DNA of 64,000 nt. Origin: Pseudomonas sp. PDM16 (lineage in GTDB: Bacteria; Pseudomonadota; Gammaproteobacteria; Pseudomonadales; Pseudomonadaceae). Both the position numbers and the translations under genes were made by a program. Below, piece by piece: positions 8,851-19,120 of the stretch (position 1 is its first letter; each line of letters opens with the position of its first letter). The stretch is from NCBI RefSeq assembly GCF_014851865.1, contig NZ_JACVAM010000002.1, positions 992,001-1,056,000 of the forward strand, in the 5' to 3' direction. The notes beneath the pieces are model-generated. The model ran no database searches. It saw only the letters and a list, made by a program, of their open reading frames with translations, and was not told the DNA's origin.

Positions 8851-8903
8851 GCGGGATGCCGAAGTCGGGTCCCGCGCTTAAACACTTGCTGATTATTCAG
8901 GAG
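8851..8903 (+). promoter_or_regulatory. ROSE-like RNA thermometer in the hsp20 leader
   Basis: Two stem-loops fill the leader. The first pairs GCGGGA (8851-8856) with TCCCGC (8870-8875) and extends through CCG/CGG. The second pairs CTTGCTGA (8885-8892) with TCAGGAG (8897-8903) over a 4-base loop. It sequesters the Shine-Dalgarno AGGAG with TTGCT and leaves G8888 bulged, which is the hallmark of ROSE elements. Heating would open this helix. Confidence 0.8.
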
Positions 8904-8910
8904 ACGCAAC

Positions 8911-9360
8911 ATGAGCAACGTACTTTCTCTGGCCCCGCTGTTCCGCCAGTCCGTCGGTTTCGACCGTTTCAACGACCTGTTCGAGTCGGCGCTGCGTAGC
9001 AGCGAGAGCGGCAGTTCTTACCCGCCCTACAACGTCGAGAAGCATGGCGATGACCAGTACCGCATCGTAGTCGCGGCGGCCGGCTTCCGTGACGACGATC
9101 TCGAACTGCAGGTCGAGCGCGGCGTGCTGACCGTCACCGGCGGCAAGCGCGAACGTGCCACCGAGAGCGTCAGCTACCTGCACCAAGGCATCGCTCAGCG
9201 CGGCTTCAAGCTGTCGTTCCGCCTGGCTGACCATATCGAGGTCAAGTCGGCGGGGCTGGCTCATGGTCTGCTGAATATCGACCTGGTGCGCATCGTGCCG
9301 GAAGAGGCCAAGCCCAAGCGCATCCCCATCGGCGGCGAGAAGCCGGCGCTGGAGGGATGA
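8911..9360 (+). CDS. ibpA: Hsp20-family small heat-shock chaperone
   Basis: This 149-residue alpha-crystallin-type holdase binds unfolding proteins in the cytoplasm and passes them to DnaK/ClpB. The Hsp20 domain runs from about residue 35 (PPYNVEKHGDDQYRIVVAAAGF) to 130, with LQVERGVLTVTG and a final GLLNIDLVR strand. The short Lys/Pro-rich C-terminus carries IPI, the I-x-I motif used for oligomer formation. The class A IbpA/HspA length is normal. It has its own sigma-32 promoter and RNA thermometer. Confidence 0.93.
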   Translation: MSNVLSLAPLFRQSVGFDRFNDLFESALRSSESGSSYPPYNVEKHGDDQYRIVVAAAGFRDDDLELQVERGVLTVTGGKRERATESVSYLHQGIAQRGFKLSFRLADHIEVKSAGLAHGLLNIDLVRIVPEEAKPKRIPIGGEKPALEG

Positions 9361-9378
9361 CCGGCAGGTAGAGGAAAG

Positions 9379-9404
9379 AGAAGGGCACCTGCGGGTGCCC
9401 TTCT
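9379..9404. terminator. Bidirectional terminator between hsp20 and the GGDEF-EAL gene
   Basis: A perfect 11-bp stem (AGAAGGGCACC / GGTGCCCTTCT) with a TGCG loop lies between two convergent genes. GCGTTT follows it on the plus strand and CTTTCC on the minus strand. Confidence 0.78.
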
Positions 9405-9409
9405 GCGTT

Positions 9410-12325
9410 TCAGGGGCGGCGGTTTGCTAGCAGCAGGTTGTGGAAGTCCAGCAACGGCACCGGCTTGCTGAACAGGTAGCCCTGATATTGATGGCAGCCC
9501 TGCTGCAGCAGGAATTCCAACTGGTCCTGCTGCTCCACGCCTTCGGCGATCACATCCAGACTGAGGCTGCGGGCCATGGCGATGATGGCCCGGACGATCT
9601 CGGCGTCGTTGGGGTCGTTGGTGGCATCGCGGACGAACGACTGGTCGATCTTCAGCACGTCCACCGGCAGGCGCTTGAGATAGGTCAGCGAGCTGTAGCC
9701 AGTGCCGAAGTCGTCCATGGCGAAGCTCAGGCCGAGCTTCTTCAGGCGGCGCATCTTGGCAATGGTGTCGTCCAGGTTGTGGATGACGATGCCCTCGGTG
9801 ATTTCCAGCTTGAGCATGCTGGGCGGTAGCTGGCTCTGCTGCAGGCAGCGTTCGACCCGTTCGACGAAGTCGTTCTGGCGGAACTGCCGGGGGCTGATGT
9901 TGACGCACAGCTGGAAGCTGTTCCGGTTGACCAGGCCGTCGCGCAGCAGGCGGGCCGTGGCGTGGCAGGCTTCGTTGATGACCCAGGCGCCGGCCTCGAG
10001 GATCAGCCCGCTTTCTTCCAGAACCTGGATGAACTGCGCTGGCGATTGCGGACCGAGGGTCGGGTGGCTCCAGCGCAGCAAGGCTTCACAGCCAATCACG
10101 CTGCCATCGCGGGCGTCCACCTGGGGCTGGAAATACAGCTCGAATTCCCCGCGGGCCAAGGCCAGGCGCAGGTCGCTCTCCAGGCGCAGGCGCTCGCTGG
10201 CGGCGTCCTGCATCGCTTTGCGGAAGATCTGGATGGTGTTGCGGCCGGAGTCCTTGGCCCGGTACAGGGCAATGTCGGCGCGCTTGAGCAGGTCGGTTGG
10301 GTTGTCGCCATGGTCCGGCAGCAGGGCGATGCCGATGCTGGGCGTCACCTGCAGGCGATGGCCGTCCAGTAGCATCGGTTCGGCCAGCAGGCCGCGCAAC
10401 TTTTCCGCCACCTGGCGGACTTGACGGTTGACCTCGGTACGGCTGCCTTCGAGGCCGGATATCAGTACCACGAACTCGTCGCCACCCAGGCGTGCCACGG
10501 TATCTTCCAGGCGCACGCTGGCTTCCAGTCGCGCGGTGACCATCTTCAGCACGGCGTCGCCGACCGGGTGGCCGAGCGAGTCGTTGATGTGCTTGAAGTG
10601 GTCGAGGTCGAGGAACAGCAAGGCGCCATGCAGGTTGTGGCGTTTGAGCAAGGCGATCTGCTGGGTCAGTCGATCCATCAGCAGGGCACGGTTGGGCAGG
10701 TTGGTCAGCGGGTCGTGGTAGGCCAGGTGGCGGACCTGTGCCTGCGCCTCCTTCAGTTCGCTGATGTCGCGGGCGTTGAGTAGCAGGCAGGGCATGTTGT
10801 TGAGCTCGATCGGCTCCACCGAGACTTCTACCAGCTTGATGCTGCCGTCGCGGTGCTGGCCATGCATCTCCAGGTGGTAGGCGCGGCCTTCGTTAAGCAC
10901 CAGTTCGACCATGCGCGCGCGCTCTTCCGGGTAGGCCCAGACGTTCAGCTCGAATGCGCTGTGACCGATGACTTCGTCGGGGCGGTAGCCCGTGAGGCGG
11001 CAGAAGCCCTCGTTGACCTCGATGTAGCGGCCGCTGTCACGCTCGGTGATGGTGATGGCATCGGGACTGGAGTGGAACGCCTTGGCGAACTTCTCCTGGC
11101 TGGCCTTGAGCGCGGCCTCGGCGGCCTGGCGCTCGGTGATGTCGCGGAAGGTGGTGGTGATGCATAACTGGCGGTCGACACGGATGAAGCGGCTGGAGAC
11201 CACACAGCTCAATTCGCGGCCGCTTTGGGTGCGGAAGCGGGCCACCTCGTTGCTCAGGTTCTGTTCCTGGCTGAGCTTGGCGAACAGCTGGGTGCGCTGA
11301 CTCTCATCGACCCAGAAGCCCAGTTCCGGTGCGCTGCGGCCAACGATCTCCTGCGGTTGCCAGCCGAAAGTCTGGCAGAAGCTCGGATTGACTTCGATGA
11401 AGGCGCCGTCGCGCACTCGTGACACGCAGATCGGTTCCGGGCTGGCCTGGAACAGGGTGACGAACTTCTCCTCGGAAGAGGCCAGGCGCTGCTCGCGCTG
11501 CACGCGCTCGGTGATGTCCATGAGGATGCCGGCCATGCGCAGCGGCTCGCCATGGTTGTCGCGGTAGAGCTTGGCGGTGCTCTCCAGGTAGCGCATGTCG
11601 CCGTTTTCCAGGCGCGTGCGGTAGGTCACCTGGTATTCGCGCTGCACGCCGTTCACCGCGTCCCGGTAAGCCTTGCGCATGATACTGCGGTCCGCTTCCG
11701 GCACGTGCTGGAAGAAGTGGGCGAACTCGCCGTGATAGGGCTCGGGTGGCAGGCCATGAAGGCTGGCGGCGCGCTCCGAGCCGTAGAGCATGTTGCTGGG
11801 GATGTGCCAGTCCCAGGTGCCTAGATTGGCCGACTCCAGGGCCAGGGTCAGGCGCTCGCGACTGTCGCGCAGGGCCTGCTCCTGCTCCTGCTGCTCGGTG
11901 ATGTCGCGGATCACGCCAAATACCTGGGTGCGTCCGTTGGCGTCGAGCTGTGGGCGGCCGCTGATCTCCAGCCAGTGCAGGCTGCCGTCGGGCCAGCGAA
12001 TGCGGTGGCGCATCGCCTCGACAATCGGTTTGCCCTCGAGTACCTGTTGGAACAGGCGCTGAACCATTGCCCGGTCTTCTTCGGGGATCAGTTCGATGTA
12101 GTCGACCCGCTGCTCCAGAGGATTATTCGGGTCCAGGCCGAACAGCGCCTGGGCGCCTCGGGACCAGTTGACCTTGCCGCTTTCTATCTCCCAATACCAG
12201 GTGCCCAGGTGCGCACCGTTGAGCGCGGCGAGCAGGCGTGGGGTGTCCTGCCAGGCTTTTTCAAAGTCGGCGGGGTCCAGCGCGGGGATGAAGGGGAAGG
12301 GCGGCTGCTTAGGAGGTTTGGACAT
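9410..12325 (-). CDS. Multi-PAS GGDEF-EAL cyclic-di-GMP protein
   Basis: This 971-residue soluble protein has four consecutive PAS domains (about residues 30-150, 160-285, 290-410 and 415-530), then a GGDEF domain and a C-terminal EAL domain. The GGDEF active site is intact (RLGGDEFVVL). The EAL motif is intact (GCEALLRW), as are later phosphodiesterase residues (KLEITEG, AMDDFGTGYSSL, LKIDQSF, AEGVE). It could therefore make or degrade cyclic-di-GMP, with PAS sensing of a small ligand or redox state setting the direction. No membrane helix was seen. ATG 12325 was chosen; an in-frame GTG at 12343 adds six residues. Confidence 0.92.
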   Translation of the reverse strand: MSKPPKQPPFPFIPALDPADFEKAWQDTPRLLAALNGAHLGTWYWEIESGKVNWSRGAQALFGLDPNNPLEQRVDYIELIPEEDRAMVQRLFQQVLEGKPIVEAMRHRIRWPDGSLHWLEISGRPQLDANGRTQVFGVIRDITEQQEQEQALRDSRERLTLALESANLGTWDWHIPSNMLYGSERAASLHGLPPEPYHGEFAHFFQHVPEADRSIMRKAYRDAVNGVQREYQVTYRTRLENGDMRYLESTAKLYRDNHGEPLRMAGILMDITERVQREQRLASSEEKFVTLFQASPEPICVSRVRDGAFIEVNPSFCQTFGWQPQEIVGRSAPELGFWVDESQRTQLFAKLSQEQNLSNEVARFRTQSGRELSCVVSSRFIRVDRQLCITTTFRDITERQAAEAALKASQEKFAKAFHSSPDAITITERDSGRYIEVNEGFCRLTGYRPDEVIGHSAFELNVWAYPEERARMVELVLNEGRAYHLEMHGQHRDGSIKLVEVSVEPIELNNMPCLLLNARDISELKEAQAQVRHLAYHDPLTNLPNRALLMDRLTQQIALLKRHNLHGALLFLDLDHFKHINDSLGHPVGDAVLKMVTARLEASVRLEDTVARLGGDEFVVLISGLEGSRTEVNRQVRQVAEKLRGLLAEPMLLDGHRLQVTPSIGIALLPDHGDNPTDLLKRADIALYRAKDSGRNTIQIFRKAMQDAASERLRLESDLRLALARGEFELYFQPQVDARDGSVIGCEALLRWSHPTLGPQSPAQFIQVLEESGLILEAGAWVINEACHATARLLRDGLVNRNSFQLCVNISPRQFRQNDFVERVERCLQQSQLPPSMLKLEITEGIVIHNLDDTIAKMRRLKKLGLSFAMDDFGTGYSSLTYLKRLPVDVLKIDQSFVRDATNDPNDAEIVRAIIAMARSLSLDVIAEGVEQQDQLEFLLQQGCHQYQGYLFSKPVPLLDFHNLLLANRRP

Positions 12326-12440
12326 CGTGTTCTCGTCCGGCACTCGGCACGTCAGGGCCGCCTGGTGGAAAGGGGCGTGGTAGAGACATGCGAGCGTCTT
12401 TTCTTATCGTTATGTCCCCACGTTAGCCGTTGATCCGGCT

Positions 12441-13319
12441 TCAAGGCAAGCAGCGATGCTCGTCGAGTAGGGCCATGAACGCTTTGGCCGCGTTGGATAG
12501 GGTTCGTTCCTTGTGCAGGATGTAGCCGAGCCGGCGCTGCAGTTGCAGGCCGGGCAGTGGCAGGCGCACGACCTGCTCGTCGAGCATGGTGCGCGGAAGC
12601 ACGCTCCAGGCCAGGCCAATGGACACCATCATCTTGATCGTCTCCAGGTAGTTGGTGCTCATGCCGATGTTGGGCGTCAGTCCTTGGCTCTCGAACAGGC
12701 GCCGGACGATGTGGTGGGTGAAGGTGTTATCGCCGGGAAATACCGCCGGGTGCAAGGCCACATCGGAGAGGGTGACTGCATCGTTGCGTGCCAGTGGGTG
12801 CTCGGGGGCGGCAACGAAGTCCAGTGGGTCGTCCCACACCGGCACCGCATGCACCGGCTCGCGGGTCTCCGGGGCCAGGGTGATCACTGCCAGCTCGGCG
12901 CGGCCATGGAGAATCTCCTCGTAGGCGACCTCGGAATCGAGGAACTGGATGTCCAGCGCCACCTGCGGGTAGGCACGGGTGAAGGCGCGCAACAGCGGCG
13001 GCAAACGGTGCAGGCCGATATGGTGGCTGGTGGCCAGGGTCAGGCGGCCAGTGACCTCACCATTGAGGTTGGTCAAGGCGCGGCGGGTATCGTCCAGTAC
13101 ATTGAGAATCTGGTAGGCGCGCGGCAGCAGGGCGCGGCCGGCCTCGGTCAGGCTCACTTCACGGCCCAGGCGGTCGAACAGGCGTACATCGAGTTGCTGT
13201 TCCAGGCCGGCGATGCGCTTGCTTACGGCGGGCTGCGTCAGGTGCAAGCGCTCGGCAGCTTCGGAGAAGCTGCCAGCTTCGGCGATGGCAATGAAGGCAT
13301 TGAGATTGGCCAGGTCCAC
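12441..13319 (-). CDS. LysR-family regulator divergent from leuC
   Basis: This 292-residue LysR protein has an N-terminal helix-turn-helix (SFSEAAERLHLTQPAVSKRI, about residues 17-36) and a CysB/CynR-like effector domain (GRLTLATSHHIGLHRLPPLL onward). The GTG start at 13319 is preceded by CGGAG. It is read away from leuCDB across a 175-bp gap that contains a T-N11-A palindrome. Control of leuCDB, its own gene or both is likely by position. In Pseudomonas a LysR gene is conserved beside leuC. Confidence 0.88.
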   Translation of the reverse strand: MDLANLNAFIAIAEAGSFSEAAERLHLTQPAVSKRIAGLEQQLDVRLFDRLGREVSLTEAGRALLPRAYQILNVLDDTRRALTNLNGEVTGRLTLATSHHIGLHRLPPLLRAFTRAYPQVALDIQFLDSEVAYEEILHGRAELAVITLAPETREPVHAVPVWDDPLDFVAAPEHPLARNDAVTLSDVALHPAVFPGDNTFTHHIVRRLFESQGLTPNIGMSTNYLETIKMMVSIGLAWSVLPRTMLDEQVVRLPLPGLQLQRRLGYILHKERTLSNAAKAFMALLDEHRCLP

Positions 13320-13364
13320 GGTTGCTCCGGCAATGAACTGTTTTCGCCGGTTATAGCTGATCTC

Positions 13365-13379
13365 ATTCCAGGCAGGAAT
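13365..13379. promoter_or_regulatory. Candidate LysR-type operator upstream of leuC
   Basis: ATTCC-N5-GGAAT is a perfect dyad containing the T-N11-A LysR box. It lies 46 bp from the lysR start and 116 bp from leuC. Confidence 0.45.
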
Positions 13380-13494
13380 GGTTTGAATAAAAAATATGAA
13401 TTGGAGTTATTCGAGCCGAATCCCTAGGATCGCCACATCAGCAGAAGGGTTATAAGCCCTCGTACCGCACATGACCCTGATGAGGACATAGCAG

Positions 13495-14922
13495 ATGGCC
13501 GGCAAGACGCTCTACGACAAGCTGTGGGAAATGCACGAGGTGAAGCGCCGCGACGATGGTTCGTCGCTGATCTACATCGACCGCCACATCCTTCACGAAG
13601 TGACCTCGCCCCAGGCTTTCGAAGGTCTGCGCCTGGCCAATCGCCAGCCGTGGCGCATTGACGCCAACATCGCCACGCCGGACCACAATGTGCCGACCAC
13701 CAAGGCCGAGCGCCAGGGCGGCCTGGAGTCGATCGCCGATGAAGTGTCGCGCATCCAGGTGCAGACCCTCGATGAGAACTGCGATGATTTCGGCATTCTC
13801 GAGTTCAAGATGAACGACGTGCGCCAGGGCATCGTCCACGTGGTCGGCCCGGAGCAGGGCGCCACCCTGCCGGGCATGACCGTGGTCTGCGGCGACTCGC
13901 ACACTTCCACCCATGGTGCCTTCGGCGCCCTGGCCCACGGCATCGGCACCTCCGAGGTCGAGCACGTGCTCGCCACCCAGTGCCTGGTGGCCAAGAAGAT
14001 GAAGAACATGCAGGTGCGCGTCGAAGGCACGTTGCCGCTGGGCGTCACCGCCAAGGACATCGTGCTCGCCGTGATCGGCAAGATCGGCACCGCTGGCGGT
14101 AACGGCCATGCCCTGGAGTTCGCCGGCAGCGCGATTCGCGAACTGTCGCTGGAAGGGCGTATGACCATCTGCAATATGTCGATCGAGGCCGGTGCCCGCG
14201 TGGGCATGGTGGCGGTGGACGAGAAGACCATCGACTACGTCAAGGGTCGTCCGTTCTCGCCGCAGGGCGAGCAGTGGGATCTGGCCGTGGCGCAGTGGCG
14301 CGATCTGGTGTCGGACGCTGATGCGTACTTCGACACTATCGTCGAGTTGCGTGCCGAGGACATCAAACCGCAGGTCAGTTGGGGCACTTCGCCGGAGATG
14401 GTCCTGGCCGTCGACCAGAACGTGCCGGACCCTGCCGTTGAGGCCGACCCGGTCAAGCGTGACTCCATCGTGCGCGCCCTCAAGTACATGGGCCTGACCG
14501 CCAACCAGGCGATCACCGATATCCAGTTGGACCGTGTGTTCATCGGCTCCTGCACCAACTCGCGCATCGAAGACCTGCGCGCCGCCGCCGAAGTGGCCAA
14601 GGGCCGCAAGGTAGCCGCCACCGTCAAGCAGGCGATGGTCGTGCCGGGCTCCGGCCTGGTCAAGGCGCAGGCCGAGGCCGAAGGCCTGGACAAGATCTTC
14701 CTTGCTGCCGGTTTCGAATGGCGTGAGCCGGGTTGCTCCATGTGCCTGGCGATGAACCCGGACAAACTGGGCAATGGCGAGCATTGCGCCTCGACCTCCA
14801 ACCGCAACTTCGAAGGCCGCCAGGGCGCCGGTGGGCGTACCCATCTGGTCAGCCCGGCCATGGCTGCCGCTGCCGCGGTGACCGGTCGCTTTATCGATGT
14901 GCGCGAACTGATGCAGGCCTGA
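13495..14922 (+). CDS. leuC: 3-isopropylmalate dehydratase large subunit
   Basis: This 475-residue subunit binds a 4Fe-4S cluster and, with LeuD, isomerises 2-isopropylmalate to 3-isopropylmalate in leucine synthesis. The cluster ligands are visible: Cys353 in IGSCTNSR, and Cys414 and Cys417 in PGCSMC. Aconitase-family segments such as [14 protein letters not shown] are intact. It is the first gene of leuCDB, 11 bases before leuD. The ATG is preceded by GATGAGGACATAGCAG, with GAGGA as the ribosome site. Confidence 0.97.
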   Translation: MAGKTLYDKLWEMHEVKRRDDGSSLIYIDRHILHEVTSPQAFEGLRLANRQPWRIDANIATPDHNVPTTKAERQGGLESIADEVSRIQVQTLDENCDDFGILEFKMNDVRQGIVHVVGPEQGATLPGMTVVCGDSHTSTHGAFGALAHGIGTSEVEHVLATQCLVAKKMKNMQVRVEGTLPLGVTAKDIVLAVIGKIGTAGGNGHALEFAGSAIRELSLEGRMTICNMSIEAGARVGMVAVDEKTIDYVKGRPFSPQGEQWDLAVAQWRDLVSDADAYFDTIVELRAEDIKPQVSWGTSPEMVLAVDQNVPDPAVEADPVKRDSIVRALKYMGLTANQAITDIQLDRVFIGSCTNSRIEDLRAAAEVAKGRKVAATVKQAMVVPGSGLVKAQAEAEGLDKIFLAAGFEWREPGCSMCLAMNPDKLGNGEHCASTSNRNFEGRQGAGGRTHLVSPAMAAAAAVTGRFIDVRELMQA

Positions 14923-14933
14923 GGAGCTAGACG

Positions 14934-15581
14934 ATGAAAGCTTTTACCCAACACACCGGCCTGGTTTGCCCACTCGATCGTGCCAACGTCGACACCGATC
15001 AGATCATTCCCAAGCAGTTCCTCAAGTCGATCAAGCGCAGCGGCTTCGGTCCCAACCTGTTCGACGAGTGGCGCTACCTGGACGTGGGCCAGCCCAATCA
15101 GGACAACTCCAAGCGTCCTGTGAACCAGGACTTCGTCCTCAACTTCCCGCGCTACCAGGGCGCCAGCGTGTTACTGGCTCGCGAGAACTTCGGCTGCGGC
15201 TCCTCCCGCGAGCACGCGCCGTGGGCGCTGGAAGAGTACGGCTTCCGTACCATCATCGCGCCGAGCTACGCCGACATCTTCTTCAACAACAGCTTCAAGA
15301 ACGGCCTGTTGCCGATCATCCTCGCCGACGCCGAAGTCGACGAGCTGTTCCTGCAGGCCGAGGTCACCGAGGGCTACCAGCTGACTGTCGACTTGGCCGC
15401 GCAGACCGTGACCCGTCCGGACGGCAAGCAGTACCGCTTTGAGGTCGACGCCTTCCGCAAGCACTGCCTGCTCAATGGCCTGGATGATATTGGCCTGACC
15501 TTGCAGGACCAGGATGCGATCAAAGCCTTCGAAGGCAAACACCAGCAGAGCAGCCCCTGGCTGTTCGGCGCGATCAAGTGA
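14934..15581 (+). CDS. leuD: 3-isopropylmalate dehydratase small subunit
   Basis: This 215-residue swivel-domain subunit pairs with LeuC. Typical segments are [13 protein letters not shown] and [14 protein letters not shown], the latter being the substrate-binding loop. [12 protein letters not shown] follows. It starts 11 bases after leuC with GAGG upstream and is followed 14 bases later by leuB. Confidence 0.97.
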   Translation: MKAFTQHTGLVCPLDRANVDTDQIIPKQFLKSIKRSGFGPNLFDEWRYLDVGQPNQDNSKRPVNQDFVLNFPRYQGASVLLARENFGCGSSREHAPWALEEYGFRTIIAPSYADIFFNNSFKNGLLPIILADAEVDELFLQAEVTEGYQLTVDLAAQTVTRPDGKQYRFEVDAFRKHCLLNGLDDIGLTLQDQDAIKAFEGKHQQSSPWLFGAIK

Positions 15582-15595
15582 TTTAAGGATTGAGC

Positions 15596-16678
<1,083 letters not shown>

Positions 16679-16735
16679 TCTTTCCGGCCCCGTCCAGCTA
16701 TCAGGGCGGAGCCGCTTATAGAGGTGTGAGTCGTT

Positions 16736-17848
16736 ATGAAACGTGTAGGTCTGATCGGTTGGCGCGGTATGGTCGGTTCCGTGCTCATGCAGCGCATGCT
16801 GGAAGAGCGTGACTTCGACCTGATCGAGCCGGTGTTCTTCACCACTTCCAACGTTGGTGGTCAAGGCCCGGCGATTGGCAAGGACGTCGCTCCGCTGAAG
16901 GATGCCTACAGCATCGACGAGCTGAAGACCCTCGACGTGATCCTGACCTGCCAGGGCGGCGACTACACCAGCGAAGTCTTCCCCAAGCTGCGCGAGGCCG
17001 GCTGGAATGGCTACTGGATCGATGCAGCCTCCAGCCTGCGCATGGCCGATGACTCGGTGATCGTGCTGGACCCGGTCAACCGCAAGGTGATCGACCAGTC
17101 GCTGGACGCCGGTACCAAGAACTACATCGGCGGCAACTGCACCGTCAGCCTGATGCTGATGGCTCTGGGCGGCCTGTACGAAGCTGGTCTGGTCGAGTGG
17201 ATGAGCGCCATGACCTACCAGGCGGCCTCCGGTGCTGGCGCGCAGAACATGCGCGAGCTGATCAAGCAGATGGGCGCGATCAACGCCTCCGTCGCTGATG
17301 AGCTGGCCGACCCGGCCAGTGCCATCCTCGATATCGACCGCAAGGTCGCCGATGCCATGCGCGGCGAGTCTTTCCCGGTCGATAACTTCGGTGTGCCGCT
17401 TGCCGGCAGCCTGATCCCCTACATCGACAAGGAACTGCCCAACGGCCAGAGCCGCGAAGAGTGGAAGGGCCAGGCCGAGACCAACAAGATCCTCGGCCGC
17501 TTCAAGAACCCGATCCCGGTGGACGGCCTGTGCGTGCGCATCGGCGCCATGCGCTGCCACAGCCAGGCACTGACCATCAAGCTGAACAAGGACGTGCCGA
17601 TGGCCGACATCGAGGGCCTGATCAGTCAGCACAACCCTTGGGTCAAGCTGGTGCCGAATACCCGCGAAGCCAGCATTCGCGACCTCGGCCCGACTGCCGT
17701 TACCGGCACCCTGAGCGTACCTGTCGGCCGTCTTCGCAAGCTCAACATGGGCACCCAGTACCTTGGCGCCTTCACCGTTGGCGATCAACTGCTGTGGGGC
17801 GCGGCCGAGCCGCTGCGGCGCATGCTGCGCATCCTGCTGGAGCGTTGA
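16736..17848 (+). CDS. asd: Aspartate-semialdehyde dehydrogenase
   Basis: This 370-residue NADP-dependent enzyme converts aspartyl phosphate to aspartate semialdehyde, the branch point to lysine, threonine, methionine and diaminopimelate. The N-terminal cofactor motif is [10 protein letters not shown]. The catalytic cysteine is Cys135 in [10 protein letters not shown]. The later substrate-binding region includes [12 protein letters not shown]. It is followed by a terminator and then by a second, inactive-looking homologue. Confidence 0.97.
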   Translation: MKRVGLIGWRGMVGSVLMQRMLEERDFDLIEPVFFTTSNVGGQGPAIGKDVAPLKDAYSIDELKTLDVILTCQGGDYTSEVFPKLREAGWNGYWIDAASSLRMADDSVIVLDPVNRKVIDQSLDAGTKNYIGGNCTVSLMLMALGGLYEAGLVEWMSAMTYQAASGAGAQNMRELIKQMGAINASVADELADPASAILDIDRKVADAMRGESFPVDNFGVPLAGSLIPYIDKELPNGQSREEWKGQAETNKILGRFKNPIPVDGLCVRIGAMRCHSQALTIKLNKDVPMADIEGLISQHNPWVKLVPNTREASIRDLGPTAVTGTLSVPVGRLRKLNMGTQYLGAFTVGDQLLWGAAEPLRRMLRILLER

Positions 17849-17864
17849 TACGCTCGTGATGAAG

Positions 17865-17890
17865 AAGGCCGGCTTATACCGGCCTTTTTT
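17865..17890 (+). terminator. Terminator after asd
   Basis: The stem AAGGCCGG / CCGGCCTT has a 6-base loop and is followed by a T run. Confidence 0.85.
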
Positions 17891-17961
17891 GTTTCTGTGG
17901 TCAGCCCTGGCGTCGCCGGGTAGAGTGCCGCCCATTCGCGTTTTCTGTTCAGGATCGTCTG

Positions 17962-18966
17962 ATGTCCAAATCCCTCGCTATTGCCGTGATCGGCGCCACC
18001 GGTACTGTCGGCGAAGCTCTGGTGCAATTGCTGGAAGAGCGTGATTTTCCTGTCGCCAGCTTGCATGTGCTGGCCGGCAGCGATTCTGCTGGTCAGGCCG
18101 TGGCTTTCCGCGGCAAGAATCTGCGCGTGCGCGAGCTGGCTGATTTTGATTTTTCCCAGGTACAGCTGGCGTTCTTTGCCGCGGGTGAGGAGGTTGGTCG
18201 CCAGTACGGTGCCAAGGCGCATGCGGCGGGCTGCTCCGTGATCGATCTGAGCGGTGGTCTTGAGCAGGCGTTGCCAGTGGTGCCTGAGGCCAATGCAGAA
18301 TGTTTGGCTGGGCTGCGTGCTCCATATCGGCTGGCCAGTCCGACTCCGGTAGCTACTGCATTGGCGGCGGTGCTTGCACCGCTGCGCGCCGCTCTGGGGT
18401 TGCGCAAGGTTACCCTGACTGCGGTGATGGCCGTATCCAGTCTGGGGCGTGCCGGGGTCAGCGAACTGGCTCGGCAGACCACCGAGCTCCTCAATTTGCG
18501 GCCGCTGGAGCCGCAGCTGTTTGATCGCCAGGTGGCATTCAACGTGCTGGCCCGGGTCGGTGGGGTAGAGGAGAGTGGTCACGCCGTCCTGGAGCGAAGA
18601 GTCTCCGGCGAGGTGAAGCGGGTGCTGGCTGTCGAGGGTTTGAAGGTGGCAGTGACCTGTTCGGTGGCGCCGGTGTTCTTCGGTGATAGCTTGGCTGTGT
18701 GTCTGGAAACTGCGGGGGCTGTCGATGTGGCTGCCGTCGCCGAGTTGCTGGCGCAGCAGCCTGGCATCGAGCTGGTGGAGCAGGGTGATTATCCGACTGT
18801 TGTCGGAGATGCGGTCGGTCAGGATGAGCTGTATGTTGGGCGCCTGCGCGCGGGCCTGGACGACCCGGCCGAGCTCAATTTGTGGATTGCGTCAGATAAT
18901 GTGCGAAAAGGATCTGCGCTCAACGCTGTGCAAATTGGCGAGCTGTTGATAAAACACTATCTGTAA
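17962..18966 (+). CDS. usg: USG-1-type aspartate-semialdehyde dehydrogenase homologue
   Basis: This 334-residue homologue of aspartate-semialdehyde dehydrogenase keeps the cofactor-binding start (VIGATGTVGEALV). At the place of the catalytic Asn-Cys it reads ASPTPVATALAAVL, so the nucleophilic cysteine is absent. This matches the Usg-1 family, which sits beside truA or fimV in many gammaproteobacteria and is thought not to have dehydrogenase activity. It lies between asd and fimV, with its own start 72 bases after the asd terminator. Its role is unknown. Confidence 0.88.
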   Translation: MSKSLAIAVIGATGTVGEALVQLLEERDFPVASLHVLAGSDSAGQAVAFRGKNLRVRELADFDFSQVQLAFFAAGEEVGRQYGAKAHAAGCSVIDLSGGLEQALPVVPEANAECLAGLRAPYRLASPTPVATALAAVLAPLRAALGLRKVTLTAVMAVSSLGRAGVSELARQTTELLNLRPLEPQLFDRQVAFNVLARVGGVEESGHAVLERRVSGEVKRVLAVEGLKVAVTCSVAPVFFGDSLAVCLETAGAVDVAAVAELLAQQPGIELVEQGDYPTVVGDAVGQDELYVGRLRAGLDDPAELNLWIASDNVRKGSALNAVQIGELLIKHYL

Positions 18967-18985
18967 AAGATACTTAGCCCCAAAT

Positions 18986-19014
18986 TTGAAGAATTATTCT
19001 AGCTTGGCAATACT
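18986..19014 (+). promoter_or_regulatory. Possible fimV promoter
   Basis: TTGAAG (18986-18991), 17 bases, then AATACT (19009-19014). Each hexamer matches the sigma-70 consensus at four of six positions, and the element lies in the 154-bp gap before fimV. Confidence 0.3.
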
Positions 19015-19120
19015 GGTTTGGTAGTTTCGCTGACGGGGAGCCGGCGCAAGCGGGTGCAGGCAGCGAGCTTCAGAATCGTCTCGTTTGACGAGAAAAAAAG
19101 ATAAAACAAGGGATTACGCT

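Noticed and set aside
13397..13456. Small open frame before leuC as a leucine attenuator peptide
   Set aside because: It has only one Leu codon and no terminator/antiterminator stems, so it does not fit attenuation.
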